From an uncultured Amylibacter sp. (GTDB taxonomy: Bacteria > Pseudomonadota > Alphaproteobacteria > Rhodobacterales > Rhodobacteraceae): 54,526 bases of DNA. The stretch is from NCBI GenBank assembly GCA_905182285.1, contig CAJJAY010000009.1:1-54526 (forward strand), in the 5' to 3' direction. Positions within the stretch are counted from its first letter, which is position 1, and every line of letters begins with the position of its first letter. The notes under the pieces were generated by a model. It did not search any database, had not been told where the DNA came from, and was given only the letters and a program-made list of their open reading frames with translations. This document shows positions 28,130-38,284 of this stretch, piece after piece. The position numbers were made by a program, and so were the translations under genes.

Positions 28130-28725
28130 TATATTAATTCCATTAATTCATTGAAAATTTGTAAAAATTGGTTTTTTACGTGAGTTGGTTCATTAGGGCA
28201 TAATGATAAATTCTTTAAATCTGATAATATAGGTTTACCAAATAAGCTGTTTGCTTCTTTTTCATTAAAACCCGCAAGCTGTATGGCTTCTAGCCACGCA
28301 GAAGCCGTATCAGCTCGCTTTATTTGTTTTTTTATTACATTTGGTATTTTTGAAGGTAATCCAAACCTTTGATGTATTGCAGCAGTTAGTCTTTCGTCCA
28401 TGTCGCTATAGCCTTGACCGACTGAAGATTTAACAGGGCTTATCATATCACCGATTACATATTCAGGAGCATCATGAAGTAATGCTGCTAATCGCCATTT
28501 AGGATCTATTTGTGGATTAATCTTAAAAAAAAGTTTTTCTACAAATACAGAATGTTCTGCAACAGAATATGGAAATTTTCCAAATGTTTGTCCATTCCAG
28601 CGAGCAACAAATGAAAGACCATGAGCTATATCTTCGATTTCAATATCCATAGGAGATGGGTTCAACAAATCTAAACGCCTACCAGACAACATCCGTTGCC
28701 ATGCGCGTGTTTTTAGATCTGTCAA
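28129..28725 (-). CDS. HD-domain hydrolase, YfbR/YedJ-like nucleotidase type
   Basis: A 198-aa protein with [20 protein letters not shown] at the N-terminus, [12 protein letters not shown] (metal His) and [21 protein letters not shown] (the HD pair). This N-terminal arrangement is seen in alphaproteobacterial proteins annotated as phosphohydrolases or 5'-deoxynucleotidase-like enzymes. The metal ligands are intact; the exact nucleotide substrate is not determined. It is the first gene of a two-gene unit with the GST. Confidence 0.83.
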   Translation of the reverse strand: MTDLKTRAWQRMLSGRRLDLLNPSPMDIEIEDIAHGLSFVARWNGQTFGKFPYSVAEHSVFVEKLFFKINPQIDPKWRLAALLHDAPEYVIGDMISPVKSSVGQGYSDMDERLTAAIHQRFGLPSKIPNVIKKQIKRADTASAWLEAIQLAGFNEKEANSLFGKPILSDLKNLSLCPNEPTHVKNQFLQIFNELMELI

Positions 28726-28762
28726 TTTTAAACTCCAATTTAATCTTAAAATAGTATTTCTT

Positions 28763-28768
28763 TATAAT
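28763..28768 (+). promoter_or_regulatory. Candidate -10 element upstream of sahH
   Basis: A perfect TATAAT lies 72 bp before the sahH start. The -35 region at the expected distance (TTAATC) is poor, so this is a guess based on the -10 box. No recognisable SAM- or SAH-riboswitch pairing was found between it and the start codon. Confidence 0.35.
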
Positions 28769-28840
28769 ACTTGTCTAAAGCAATTACCAATGCTAGATGC
28801 AAAAAATAAACACTCTTATAAGATACAGGAGCCTGAACAG

Positions 28841-30232
28841 ATGGCAACAGACTATATTGTAAAAGACATTTCACTTGCTGAATTTGGACGCAAGGAGTTA
28901 GATATTGCTGAAACAGAAATGCCAGGCCTAATGGCACTTCGTGAAGAGTTTGGCAGTCAACAGCCTCTAAAAGGTTCAAGAATTGTTGGTTCATTACATA
29001 TGACAATTCAGACAGCAGTTTTAATAGAAACATTAACTGCCTTAGGTGCAGATGTTCGATGGGCATCATGTAATATCTATTCAACCCAAGATCATGCTGC
29101 CGCTGCAATAGCAAAAGCTGGAGTTCCTGTCTTTGCAATAAAAGGACAAAATCTGGTTGAGCATTGGGACTATCTTGATAAATCATTTATGTTTGAACAT
29201 GGTGCAAATATGATTTTAGATGATGGTGGTGATGCAACGCTGTATGTTCTATTGGGTGCTCGTGTAGAAGCAGGTGAAACACATTTACTAGATGTTCCAA
29301 CATCAGAAGAAGAAGAAGCTGTTTTTGCTCAAATTAAGAAGAGAATGGCAGAAAGTCCTGGGTGGTTTACTAAAACACGTGATGCAATTCAGGGTGTTTC
29401 TGAAGAAACAACAACTGGGGTTCATCGTCTATATGAACTAATGCAAAACGGTCAATTGCCTTTTCCAGCAATCAATGTGAACGATTCCGTAACAAAATCA
29501 AAATTTGATAATAAATATGGTTGTAAAGAATCCCTTGTAGATGGGATACGTCGTGCGACTGATACCATGATGGCTGGCAAAACAGCTGTTGTTTGTGGTT
29601 ATGGTGATGTTGGCAAAGGATCTGCAGCTTCATTACGTGGCGCTGGAGCGCGCGTAAAAGTTACTGAAATTGATCCAATTTGTGCCTTGCAAGCAGCGAT
29701 GGACGGATTTGAAGTAACAACATTAGAAGATACTATTTCAGATGCTGATATCTTTATCACAACGACTGGTAATAAAGATATTATTCGAATTGAGCATATG
29801 CGCGAAATGAAAGATATGGCAATTGTTGGTAACATTGGCCATTTTGATAATGAGATACAAGTTGCTAACTTGCGTAATTTGAAAATGACAAATATCAAAG
29901 ACCAAGTCGACATGTATGAAATGCCATCTGGTAATAGAATGATTTTATTATCACAAGGAAGATTATTAAATCTTGGCAATGCAACAGGACATCCTTCATT
30001 TGTAATGTCAGCATCATTTACTAATCAAGTATTAGCTCAAATTGAATTGTGGACAAAAGGCGATGAATATAAAAATGAAGTTTATATTTTACCAAAACAT
30101 CTTGATGAAAAAGTTGCTCGATTACATTTAGCAAAAATTGGCGTTAAATTAACAGAGCTTTCAAAAGATCAAGCTGATTACATTGGAGTAACTACATCAG
30201 GGCCGTTTAAGCCTGAGCATTATCGTTACTAA
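28841..30232 (+). CDS. sahH: Adenosylhomocysteinase
   Basis: NAD-dependent enzyme that splits S-adenosylhomocysteine to adenosine and homocysteine, relieving product inhibition of methyltransferases. The 463-aa product has the [14 protein letters not shown] and [19 protein letters not shown] signatures, the NAD-binding [31 protein letters not shown] and the C-terminal [10 protein letters not shown]. The frame is open 17 codons further upstream, but ATG 28841 has an AGGAG site about 9 nt ahead and matches the family start. A strong terminator follows. Confidence 0.96.
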   Translation: MATDYIVKDISLAEFGRKELDIAETEMPGLMALREEFGSQQPLKGSRIVGSLHMTIQTAVLIETLTALGADVRWASCNIYSTQDHAAAAIAKAGVPVFAIKGQNLVEHWDYLDKSFMFEHGANMILDDGGDATLYVLLGARVEAGETHLLDVPTSEEEEAVFAQIKKRMAESPGWFTKTRDAIQGVSEETTTGVHRLYELMQNGQLPFPAINVNDSVTKSKFDNKYGCKESLVDGIRRATDTMMAGKTAVVCGYGDVGKGSAASLRGAGARVKVTEIDPICALQAAMDGFEVTTLEDTISDADIFITTTGNKDIIRIEHMREMKDMAIVGNIGHFDNEIQVANLRNLKMTNIKDQVDMYEMPSGNRMILLSQGRLLNLGNATGHPSFVMSASFTNQVLAQIELWTKGDEYKNEVYILPKHLDEKVARLHLAKIGVKLTELSKDQADYIGVTTSGPFKPEHYRY

Positions 30233-30256
30233 TAAATACAATTATATAAAACTTTT

Positions 30257-30280
30257 ACACCCACATTAAATTGTGGGTGT
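30257..30280. terminator. Intrinsic terminator between sahH and gpsA
   Basis: A perfect 9-bp stem ACACCCACA/TGTGGGTGT with a 6-nt loop (TTAAAT) lies 24 bp after the sahH stop, flanked by A/T-rich sequence on both sides. It sits between two convergent genes and probably works in both directions. Confidence 0.8.
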
Positions 30281-30303
30281 TATAAATATTAATATAATTT
30301 TTA

Positions 30304-31281
30304 TTAAATTATATTTTCTTTTTTAAGCGGTCGTCGCATAAGTTCTTTTAATGCAGTGCCTATAGTTGTTTTTCCACTCAGAACCAAAGCAACTTGAGAT
30401 GCAATGGGCATTTCCACATTATAATCTTCAGCCAATTTAATTGTAGCCAATGCAGTAGAAATACCTTCAACTGTTTGGTTGGGCTGTAAATTGCCAGATT
30501 TAGCCAACTGTTGCCCATATGAAAAGTTGCGAGACAATTGTGATGTGCAAGATAAAGCCAAATCACCAAACCCAGATAAGCCGTTTAAAGTGTTTATATT
30601 TCCACCCATTGCATGTGCTAGTCTAGATAATTCAGCAAAACCTCGAGTAATGACCGCAGCGCGTGCACTTTCACCAAGGTTTGACCCAACAATAATACCA
30701 CACGCGATTGCATACACATTTTTAAGGGATCCACCAAGTTGAACGCCTCGTAAATCGTTTGAAAGGTATAATCTGAGTGTCTCTGAGCTGAGCATAGACT
30801 GTAATTTTTTACCTAAATCTAAATCGTCGGCCGCAAGTGTTAATGCAGTGGGCATTCCTTTAGCTAATTCAATTGCAAAACCTGGTCCACTAATGGCTGC
30901 ACAATCAATATTCCCAAGAACGTCTTTGACAATTTCAGACTGAAGTTTTCCAGTTTTACTTTCAATACCTTTTGAACAAACAATTATTGGGCATTTGAGG
31001 TTTTTTATTTTGAAACTGTTTAATGTTTCTCGCAAATGCTGAGCAGGTGTAACCATTAGAAGAACATTTATATTGTTCAAATCTTGAAAATCTGAGGTTG
31101 CAAAAATACTTTTAGGGATTTTTATATTTGGCAAGTAATGTTGATTGGTGTTTTTTGAATTGATATATTTTGCATTATTAGAATTACGCCCCCATAAGAT
31201 TATTTTATTATCTGCGTTAGATAAAGCTGAAGCTAGACCTGTCCCAAATGCACCAGAACCCATTATTCCAATTTTATTCAT
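30304..31281 (-). CDS. gpsA: Glycerol-3-phosphate dehydrogenase [NAD(P)+]
   Basis: Reduces dihydroxyacetone phosphate to sn-glycerol 3-phosphate for phospholipid synthesis. The 325-aa product has the Rossmann motif [42 protein letters not shown], the catalytic-Lys region [13 protein letters not shown], and [13 protein letters not shown]. It overlaps tsaD by 4 bp, so it is the second gene of tsaD-gpsA. Confidence 0.96.
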   Translation of the reverse strand: MNKIGIMGSGAFGTGLASALSNADNKIILWGRNSNNAKYINSKNTNQHYLPNIKIPKSIFATSDFQDLNNINVLLMVTPAQHLRETLNSFKIKNLKCPIIVCSKGIESKTGKLQSEIVKDVLGNIDCAAISGPGFAIELAKGMPTALTLAADDLDLGKKLQSMLSSETLRLYLSNDLRGVQLGGSLKNVYAIACGIIVGSNLGESARAAVITRGFAELSRLAHAMGGNINTLNGLSGFGDLALSCTSQLSRNFSYGQQLAKSGNLQPNQTVEGISTALATIKLAEDYNVEMPIASQVALVLSGKTTIGTALKELMRRPLKKENII

Positions 31282-32369
31282 GCTTTAGCACCTTTTTTAC
31301 CTGAACCTAACATCGGTTCTGCCTTTTGATCTATTGGCCATCTTGGGCGGGCAGCTAGTGTCATATTATCTACTAAACCTGCAGAATATTGCTCTATGCC
31401 AGCCCAAGCGATCATAGCTGCATTATCAGTGCAGAACTTCAAAGGAGGAGTAAAAGTTGTAAAATTATGTTGTTGAGATACAGCGCCAAGTTTTTCGCTA
31501 ATTAATGTATTTGCAGCTACACCACCAGCAATTGCAAAATACTTTGAATTAGCCATTTTTTTATACACATCTAATGCACGATTTGTTTTTTCAGCTAGAG
31601 TATCTGCAACTGCCATTTGAAAACTTGCACATAAATCATTGCGATCTTGCTCAGTAATCCCACCTTTTTCTAAAACTAATAAATCACGTGCTCTTCGCAA
31701 GGCCGTTTTTAAACCCGAAAAAGACATATTACAATCTGGTCGATCTAATAATGGACGGGGAAATTTAAATCGCATTGGATCACCCTTTTTACCAGCCTTT
31801 TCAACCAATGGACCTCCAGGATACCCAAGGCCTAACAGTTTTGCTGTCTTATCAAATGCTTCACCTGGAGCATCATCAATAGTCCCCCCAATTCTGTGAA
31901 ACTCAGTTTCAGAAAAGACTGCTAAAAACTGACAATGACCACCACTCACCAATAGCATCAAATAAGGATATGGAATTGAATCTGTCATTCGTGGGGTTAA
32001 AGCATGTCCAACTAAATGATTTATGCCAATTAAAGGTTTGTTTATTCCAGCAGCAATGCCTTTTGCACACATAACTCCGCTAACCACACCGCCAATTAGA
32101 CCTGGTCCGGCAGTTACTGAAACTGCATCAATTTGATCAAGTTTTATTCCAGATTGAATAAGGGCGGTTTCAACGGCTATATCTAACTGTTCAGCATGGG
32201 CTCGAGCAGCAATTTCTGGGACAACACCACCATATGCAGCATGTAAAATTTCTTGACCAACAACTACCGACGATAAAATATTTGCTTTACCATTAATACG
32301 CTGAACTACAGCAGCAGCTGTATCATCACAGCTACTTTCTATACCAAGCATTGTTATAATATCAGTCAT
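31278..32369 (-). CDS. tsaD: tRNA N6-adenosine threonylcarbamoyltransferase TsaD
   Basis: Catalytic subunit of the t6A37 tRNA modification complex. It has [15 protein letters not shown], the metal motif [14 protein letters not shown] (HxxxH), [38 protein letters not shown], and the late [13 protein letters not shown]. The frame is open to 32411; I place the start at 32369, the first Met of [13 protein letters not shown], with an AAGG site 12 nt ahead. A second Met at 32351 is also possible. It is divergent from hemD. Confidence 0.95.
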   Translation of the reverse strand: MTDIITMLGIESSCDDTAAAVVQRINGKANILSSVVVGQEILHAAYGGVVPEIAARAHAEQLDIAVETALIQSGIKLDQIDAVSVTAGPGLIGGVVSGVMCAKGIAAGINKPLIGINHLVGHALTPRMTDSIPYPYLMLLVSGGHCQFLAVFSETEFHRIGGTIDDAPGEAFDKTAKLLGLGYPGGPLVEKAGKKGDPMRFKFPRPLLDRPDCNMSFSGLKTALRRARDLLVLEKGGITEQDRNDLCASFQMAVADTLAEKTNRALDVYKKMANSKYFAIAGGVAANTLISEKLGAVSQQHNFTTFTPPLKFCTDNAAMIAWAGIEQYSAGLVDNMTLAARPRWPIDQKAEPMLGSGKKGAKA

Positions 32370-32429
32370 TGTATTTAATTTGCCTTCATGGTTGTCTAAA
32401 TCAAATAGCACTGGAATTCATAGCAAGCA

Positions 32430-33104
32430 ATGACTGAGAAAAAACCTTTATTAATTATAACACGACCACAAAAACAGTCAGAACAATTGCTAGATGCTTT
32501 GACCAAACGCCTTCGCAGGGTTCCTAGATCAATAATTAATCCATTAATAAATATAAAAGACTTAAAAGTTGATTTACCAAAAAGCTTAATGAATCCTTTT
32601 ATTTTTACTTCTCAAAATGCTGTAAGTATTTTAGCTCAAAGAACTAGCCAAAGGGGAGATGTGTATTGTGTTGGTTTGAAAGTAGCTGATTTAGCTAAAG
32701 CTAATGGATTTAATGTTATTTCAATCTCTGAAACAGTTGAAAAAATGATAAATACAGGATTACCTAAAAAGTGTAGTTATTTTAGAGGTAAGCAAATAAC
32801 TGTTGATATTGCCTCCCAGCCTTCAATAAAAATGGATGAGTATATTTTATATGCTCAAGAATTATTAGAAATAAATAATGATATTGAATTTCAAATTGAT
32901 AAAGGCTGTATTATACCTGTTTATTCAGAAAATATGGCCAATCATTTAGTTAATTGTTTGAATAGTAATAATGATCATATCATTGTAGTTTGTATAAGTA
33001 ATAAAGTTAGTAAACCGTTTGAAAAATTAGGCTTTAAAAATATAATTGTTTCACCTGAACCCAGTAGTGATGCTATGATAGAAACGTTAGCAACAAAAGT
33101 ATAA
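32430..33104 (+). CDS. hemD: Uroporphyrinogen-III synthase
   Basis: Cyclises hydroxymethylbilane to uroporphyrinogen III for heme and corrinoid synthesis. This family is weakly conserved. The 224-aa protein begins with LLIITRPQKQSEQL, has PFIFTSQNAVSIL, YCVGLKVADLAKANGF, and a late IVVCISNKVSKPFEKLGFKNIIVSPEPSSDAMIETL, which is the usual HemD tail. The position between tsaD and the mic60-hemY pair is the alphaproteobacterial arrangement. hemC, which usually precedes hemD, is absent here. Confidence 0.85.
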   Translation: MTEKKPLLIITRPQKQSEQLLDALTKRLRRVPRSIINPLINIKDLKVDLPKSLMNPFIFTSQNAVSILAQRTSQRGDVYCVGLKVADLAKANGFNVISISETVEKMINTGLPKKCSYFRGKQITVDIASQPSIKMDEYILYAQELLEINNDIEFQIDKGCIIPVYSENMANHLVNCLNSNNDHIIVVCISNKVSKPFEKLGFKNIIVSPEPSSDAMIETLATKV

Positions 33105-33134
33105 GTTTACACTGAAGTATTAAGGATCTTTAGA

Positions 33135-34274
33135 ATGGCAAAAAAGCCTGCAAAAAAAATCTCACAAGAACCAAATGCTGATGAGCAGTTAGAAGATGAA
33201 GTTCTAAACGATGCTATTTTGAGTAGTCAAAAACTAAAACAGAATAATATTTTAAAGTATCTTGTTATCATAATTTTATTATTATTATGTGGTGGCTTAA
33301 TTGCGCTTTCTTTAAGTACAAAGATTTCTTCTATTTTGCCTAAAGGAATGGCACCTATAGCAAAATTTTTATCACCGAGTGAAGCCTTGGCAATAGAAAA
33401 AATTACGATATATAAATCAGAAACTGACAAACGTTTTAAGGATTTAGAAAATATTGAGTACCCAGATATTGATGAAAAAATCAAAGAATTAAGAAACGAG
33501 CTTAGCGTAGATATTTTAAACATTTCAAAAGAATTATCAAAAATTGACAAGCCAAATATCATTAACCGCTTAGGTAATATAGAGAAAAAAATATCTATTA
33601 TTTTAAAACAAGTTGATGATTTAATTTTTAGTTCGACAGAGAATACTCCAACAAATGTTAGGCCTAACGATAGAAATTATGATTTAATAATTAAAAAACT
33701 AAAATCTGAAATAGATACTTTAACTAACACTCAAGAACTCATACTTCAGCGGTTCAATAGCTTGCAGAACGAAAATTTAGTTAACTTGCAAAAAAATAAT
33801 ACAGAGTATTCACAATACTTTGATGAGATAGAAGAAGCACTAAGTTCTGGAAAGCCATACAATAAACCAATAGAAATATTATCAAAAAAAGAAATTATTA
33901 TTCCTAAAGCACTTGCGGAAAGTTCCGATGGTGTTGTCACATTAAATTACTTAAAAACAAAGTTTCCTGCAGTAGCCCATGCTAGTTTAAAGTCATCAAT
34001 CAAACAGGAGGCAGAGCCAGGTATCAAAGGAAAATTATTAGGATTTTTAAAGTCTCAAGTTACTGTTAGATCTTTAGAACCCCAAAAGGGTGACTCTTCT
34101 AATGCGATTCTGTCTCGTATCCAGTTGGCTCTAGATAAGAATGATTTATCTGAAGCAATTCAAATTGCATCTGAATTAAATAATGCTGCAAAGCTTGAAA
34201 TAGAAAATTGGTTATCATCTGCCGTAAAAAGACAAGCTGCAGTAGATGCTTTTTATAAAATATCGAAAAATTAA
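33135..34274 (+). CDS. Mitofilin/Mic60-like inner-membrane coiled-coil protein
   Basis: Alphaproteobacterial homologue of the MICOS protein Mic60. The 379-aa product has a charged N-terminus, one transmembrane segment at about residues 40-60, a long predicted coiled coil (about 85-220, rich in Lys, Glu, Leu, Ile), and a C-terminal mitofilin-like part with IQLALDKNDLSEAIQIASEL and SSAVKRQAAVDAFYKI. The order hemD-mic60-hemY is the known alphaproteobacterial context, which strengthens the call because coiled-coil similarity alone is weak. It probably shapes or tethers the inner membrane. Confidence 0.85.
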   Translation: MAKKPAKKISQEPNADEQLEDEVLNDAILSSQKLKQNNILKYLVIIILLLLCGGLIALSLSTKISSILPKGMAPIAKFLSPSEALAIEKITIYKSETDKRFKDLENIEYPDIDEKIKELRNELSVDILNISKELSKIDKPNIINRLGNIEKKISIILKQVDDLIFSSTENTPTNVRPNDRNYDLIIKKLKSEIDTLTNTQELILQRFNSLQNENLVNLQKNNTEYSQYFDEIEEALSSGKPYNKPIEILSKKEIIIPKALAESSDGVVTLNYLKTKFPAVAHASLKSSIKQEAEPGIKGKLLGFLKSQVTVRSLEPQKGDSSNAILSRIQLALDKNDLSEAIQIASELNNAAKLEIENWLSSAVKRQAAVDAFYKISKN

Positions 34275-34283
34275 GGAACTGTT

Positions 34284-35720
34284 ATGATCTGGTCTTTAAT
34301 CAAAATAATAACTTTTATTATAGTTATTTCTATAGTCACCTTTGCAGCTGGAGCGATTATTGACGCAGGTGGCATAATAACAATGCAATTTTCAATTTAT
34401 GAAATATCATTGACACCTATCCAAGGTATAATTTTAATTACTTTATTTATGGCTATTCTATTAATGGCCAAATGGCTTTTGGGAATAATAGGTGCTGTAA
34501 TAAGATTCTTTAATGGGGATGAAACTGCTATAACACGCTACTTCAATAGAAATAAAGAAGAGCGGGGCTTTAAAGCGCTTGCGGATAGCATGGTCTCAAT
34601 GGCAGCTGGTGAAGGTAAAGGTGCCATTAATAATGCTAATCGAGCAGAGCGTTTATTAAAACGCCCACAACTGACTAATCTTGTAAGTGCTCAAGCAGCT
34701 GAAAAGTTTGGAGATAACAAGCGAGCAATTAAATACTATAAACGCCTTCTTAAAAATGACCAAACCAGATTTGTAGGGTTGCAAGGTTTACTTAAACAGA
34801 AGCTTTTAGAAGGTGATACTAAAACTGCATTGCTGTTAGCAGAAAAAGCATTCTCAATAAGACCAAATCATGATCAAACACTAAATATTTTGTTCGACTT
34901 GCAAACAGAAAAACAAGATTGGAAAGGTGCTCAAAAAACCATAAAGGCAAACGTTAAATTGGGCAAACTTCCTAAAGATGTTGGCCTACGCCGAGAAGCT
35001 ATATTACTGCTTGCTGATGCAAAAAAAATGCTTGAGACAGGGGAAATAGAAAATGGTAAAGCAGCTGCAATTGCAGCAAATAAATCTTCACCTGGTTTAA
35101 TACCAGCAGCAATTTTAGCAGCTGAAATGCATATGCTAGACAATAACAAGCGCGCCTCTTCAAGAATTTTAAAAAAGACGTGGGGTATAAATCCACATCC
35201 TGATTTAGCAACTGCTTTTGCTGAAATTGACTCAAATGAAACAAGTAGTGAGCGGCGTAAACGTTTTAACTCATTAACAAAAATAAAAAGTGAACATTAC
35301 GAAACTAAATTACTCATAGCAGAACTAGCTATAGGTGATGAAGACTTTCCTGCTGCCAGGCGGGCAGTAAAAGAATTAACATCAATAAATCCAACAGTTA
35401 GGTCTCTTGCGTTAATGGCAGCAATAGAAAAAGGCGAGGGTGCGGAAGAAAAAACAATTAGAGCTTGGTTAAATAAAGCCTTAACAGCATCACGAGGGCC
35501 TCAATGGGTATGTGAAAAATGTTCTAATATTCACTCTACTTGGCAACCTCGATGTGAAAATTGTGAAACTTTTGATAGTTTATCATGGAAAACACCCTCA
35601 ACAGATAACACAAAGGTAACCAACGAAATGTTAGATTTTACGGCGGGTATTTTAACAGATGTAGGAAACTCTTCTTCTATTGTTTCTGATATAGATGAAG
35701 CTGAAGTTGTTAAAAATTAA
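34284..35720 (+). CDS. hemY: HemY-like tetratricopeptide inner-membrane protein with C-terminal zinc ribbon
   Basis: A 478-aa protein with two N-terminal membrane segments (about residues 3-25 and 36-63), a HemY_N-like linker, then TPR-type helices (AAEKFGDNKRAIKYYKRLL and similar). A C-terminal rubredoxin-like ribbon has C410, C413, C424 and C427 (WVCEKC and PRCENC). The family is linked by gene order to heme synthesis, but the name hemY is historical and says nothing of protoporphyrinogen oxidase. It follows mic60 by 9 bp and ends 2 bp from the convergent DUF188 gene. Confidence 0.88.
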   Translation: MIWSLIKIITFIIVISIVTFAAGAIIDAGGIITMQFSIYEISLTPIQGIILITLFMAILLMAKWLLGIIGAVIRFFNGDETAITRYFNRNKEERGFKALADSMVSMAAGEGKGAINNANRAERLLKRPQLTNLVSAQAAEKFGDNKRAIKYYKRLLKNDQTRFVGLQGLLKQKLLEGDTKTALLLAEKAFSIRPNHDQTLNILFDLQTEKQDWKGAQKTIKANVKLGKLPKDVGLRREAILLLADAKKMLETGEIENGKAAAIAANKSSPGLIPAAILAAEMHMLDNNKRASSRILKKTWGINPHPDLATAFAEIDSNETSSERRKRFNSLTKIKSEHYETKLLIAELAIGDEDFPAARRAVKELTSINPTVRSLALMAAIEKGEGAEEKTIRAWLNKALTASRGPQWVCEKCSNIHSTWQPRCENCETFDSLSWKTPSTDNTKVTNEMLDFTAGILTDVGNSSSIVSDIDEAEVVKN

Positions 35721-35722
35721 AA

Positions 35723-36181
35723 CTATAATACCTCTTTTTTTGCTGCACGCACCTCACGCTCTAAAGAGTTTAAAAAGTTGGAGCGATCAATTTTAGAAAA
35801 TGGCTTTCCAGATCCTTGCATAAATGGATTAGCCCCACGTAAATCCGCCATGAGGTCTCGTGTTGCAAGTTGATTACCTATATTTGATGGCGTAAACATA
35901 TCACCATTATGGCGAATTGTTCGAGCACCTGCTGCCACTGTTTTTGCGGCTAAAGGAATATCACCAGTTATAACTAAATCACCTTTATGAGCTCGATCTG
36001 CTATCCACATATCTGCAATATCTGGTCCATCTGGCACGATTATATTTTCAACTAATGGATGAAGATTTGGGCGTAATCCCCCATTAGATACTATGAAAAC
36101 TTTTACATTATGGCGCTCAGCTACGCGTACAGTTTCTTCTTTGACGGGACATGCATCTGCATCAATGTATATATCTGTCAT
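35723..36181 (-). CDS. YaiI/YqxD family (DUF188) protein
   Basis: A 152-aa protein of the UPF0178/DUF188 family, a PIN-like fold with no firm function. Diagnostic segments are MTDIYIDADACPVKEE, FIVSNGG, DIADMWIADRAHKGDLVITGDIPLA and the closing SFLNSLERE-type region (here NFLNSLEREV). It follows the S-formylglutathione hydrolase gene by 4 bp and is likely its operon partner. Confidence 0.9.
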   Translation of the reverse strand: MTDIYIDADACPVKEETVRVAERHNVKVFIVSNGGLRPNLHPLVENIIVPDGPDIADMWIADRAHKGDLVITGDIPLAAKTVAAGARTIRHNGDMFTPSNIGNQLATRDLMADLRGANPFMQGSGKPFSKIDRSNFLNSLEREVRAAKKEVL

Positions 36182-36185
36182 TTTT

Positions 36186-37028
36186 TTAATCTATATGTAA
36201 ATTATTTAAAATATTTGCATGATGTTCAATATGATTTTTAATAAAACTCATTATGAAAAAGTAACTATGGTCATACCCATTAGACATATTATATTTTCCG
36301 TCTTGATTTCTTTTTTCCATAGCATTTTTTAATGACTCTGGTTTTAAAAGATCTAAAAAATTATCATCATTACCTTGATCGATAAGTACACTTGAGTGGA
36401 AACCTAAATCTTGCATTAAAATTGTTGAATCATATTTTTCCCAAGCGGCTATGTCTGGACCTAAGTATTCATGAAATTGTTTTTTGCCCCATTCAGATTT
36501 TGTTGGATTTGCGATTGGTGCAAACGCAGAAACTGACTGATACTGATTGGGCAAAGTCATTGCCATTGTTAATGCTCCATGCCCACCCATTGAATGACCA
36601 GTAATACCCTGGGCATTTTTTATAAGAGGAAATTTTTTAAATATTAAGCTTGGCAATTCAGTTGTTATGTAATCCCACATTTGAAAATTTTCAGCCCATT
36701 TACCATGAGTAGCATTCACATAAAAACCAGCACCTTGGCCTAAATCGTAGTCATCATGATTTGGCACATTTTCTCCACGAGGTGATGTATCTGGAAAAAT
36801 TAAAGCTATTCCATTTTCAGCAGCCCAACCTTGCGCAGCAGCTTTTACCATTGCATTTTCGTGAGTACAGGTAAGTCCTGATAAGTACCACAAAACAGGA
36901 ACGCTTTTAACTTTTGCTTGAGGGGGAAGGTAAACTGCAAAAATCATATCACATTTGCAGCATTCTGAGTAATGCTTATAGACACCTTGAGTGCCGTCAA
37001 AACAAAAGTTTTCTGATAAAATTTCCAT
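36186..37028 (-). CDS. S-formylglutathione hydrolase
   Basis: Esterase-D-type alpha/beta hydrolase that releases formate and glutathione from S-formylglutathione. The 280-aa product has LWYLSGLTCTHENAMVKAA, FPDTSPRGENVPN, the nucleophile elbow GHSMGGHGAL, and the late catalytic His in GYDHSYFFI. It follows the glutathione-dependent formaldehyde dehydrogenase gene by 26 bp, so the two complete the formaldehyde-to-formate path. Cytoplasmic. Confidence 0.95.
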   Translation of the reverse strand: MEILSENFCFDGTQGVYKHYSECCKCDMIFAVYLPPQAKVKSVPVLWYLSGLTCTHENAMVKAAAQGWAAENGIALIFPDTSPRGENVPNHDDYDLGQGAGFYVNATHGKWAENFQMWDYITTELPSLIFKKFPLIKNAQGITGHSMGGHGALTMAMTLPNQYQSVSAFAPIANPTKSEWGKKQFHEYLGPDIAAWEKYDSTILMQDLGFHSSVLIDQGNDDNFLDLLKPESLKNAMEKRNQDGKYNMSNGYDHSYFFIMSFIKNHIEHHANILNNLHID

Positions 37029-37054
37029 CTAAACTTATTTATCCAATGTAATAA

Positions 37055-38167
37055 TTAAAATTCAACAACAGCGCGTATAGATTTACCTTCATGCATTAAA
37101 TCAAAGCCTTTATTAATATCTTCCAGTTTAAGTTTATGTGTAATCATAGAATCAATTTCTATTTTTCCATCCATGTACCAATCTACAATTTTAGGGACAT
37201 CAGTTCTACCACTAGCTCCTCCAAAAGCAGTTCCACGCCAAACGCGTCCAGTTACTAATTGGAAAGGTCGAGTTGAAATTTCTGCTCCAGCAGCTGCAAC
37301 ACCAATAATTATACTTTCTCCCCAACCTTTGTGCGCGGCCTCAAGTGCTGTTCGCATTACTCCAGTGTTTCCAGTTGCATCAAAGGTATAGTCAGCACCC
37401 CCATTTGTAATTTCAACTAGATGCGCAACTAAATCACCCTCAATATCTTTTGGATTTACAAAATGTGTCATACCAAACTTTTTGGCTAAATCTTCCTTAC
37501 TATTATTAAGATCAACACCAACTATTTGGTCAGCACCAGCTAAACGTAAACCTTGCACAACGTTTAGGCCTATGCCACCTAACCCAAATACAATTGCAGT
37601 TGAACCAATTTCAACTTTGGCAGTATTTATGACTGCTCCTATGCCTGTCGTTACGCCACATCCAATGTAGCAAATTTTGTCAAATGGAGCATCTTTTCTC
37701 ACTTTAGCCAAGGCAATTTCTGGCATTACTGTATGGTTTGAAAAAGTAGAACAACCCATATAATGAAGTATTGGTGTTCCATCCAGCATAGAAAAACGAG
37801 ATGTCCCATCTGGCATTACCCCAGCACCTTGTGTGGTGCGAATTTTTTGACATAAGTTTGTTTTTGGATTTAAACAATATTCACACTCTCTACATTCAGG
37901 AGTGTATAATGGGATAACATGATCGCCTATTTCAAGACTTGTAACGCCTTCTCCAAGCTCAATTACTATTCCCGCACCTTCATGCCCTAAAATTGCTGGA
38001 AAAGCACCTTCTGGATCGTCGCCAGAGCGTGTAAATTCATCAGTATGACAAATACCAGTAGCTTTAATTTCAATTAAAACTTCACCAAATTTTGGGCCTT
38101 CTAGATTTACATCCATTACTTCAAGAGGTTGTCCTGCGGCTAATGCAACAGCTGCACGTGTAATCAT
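37055..38167 (-). CDS. S-(hydroxymethyl)glutathione dehydrogenase / class III alcohol dehydrogenase
   Basis: Zinc-dependent dehydrogenase that oxidises the glutathione adduct of formaldehyde to S-formylglutathione with NAD. The 370-aa length is typical. Visible are the catalytic-zinc ligands in KATGICHTDEF and LGHEGAG, the four-Cys structural zinc site CRECEYCLNPKTNLC, the cofactor motif VFGLGGIGLNVVQG, and GTAFGGASGRTDVP, a class III signature. A GGGAG ribosome-binding site precedes the ATG. It pairs with the downstream S-formylglutathione hydrolase. Confidence 0.96.
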   Translation of the reverse strand: MITRAAVALAAGQPLEVMDVNLEGPKFGEVLIEIKATGICHTDEFTRSGDDPEGAFPAILGHEGAGIVIELGEGVTSLEIGDHVIPLYTPECRECEYCLNPKTNLCQKIRTTQGAGVMPDGTSRFSMLDGTPILHYMGCSTFSNHTVMPEIALAKVRKDAPFDKICYIGCGVTTGIGAVINTAKVEIGSTAIVFGLGGIGLNVVQGLRLAGADQIVGVDLNNSKEDLAKKFGMTHFVNPKDIEGDLVAHLVEITNGGADYTFDATGNTGVMRTALEAAHKGWGESIIIGVAAAGAEISTRPFQLVTGRVWRGTAFGGASGRTDVPKIVDWYMDGKIEIDSMITHKLKLEDINKGFDLMHEGKSIRAVVEF

Positions 38168-38284
38168 GATATTCTCCCTAGATTCTTAAATATTTATTCA
38201 GATGGTTAAATTATTGGGTATATTTTTTCCATTTAGCTTATCAATAAAAATGGATTTAACAAATACAGTTATTTTTGATTTATA

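Noticed and set aside
28726-28840. SAM or SAH riboswitch upstream of sahH
   Set aside because: The leader is short and A/T-rich; I found no paired helices or conserved core of a known SAM/SAH class.
28746-29186. 146-aa minus-strand frame over the start of sahH
   Set aside because: It lies antisense to the strongly conserved sahH start, is low in complexity (Leu/Gln-rich) and has no ribosome-binding site or family resemblance.
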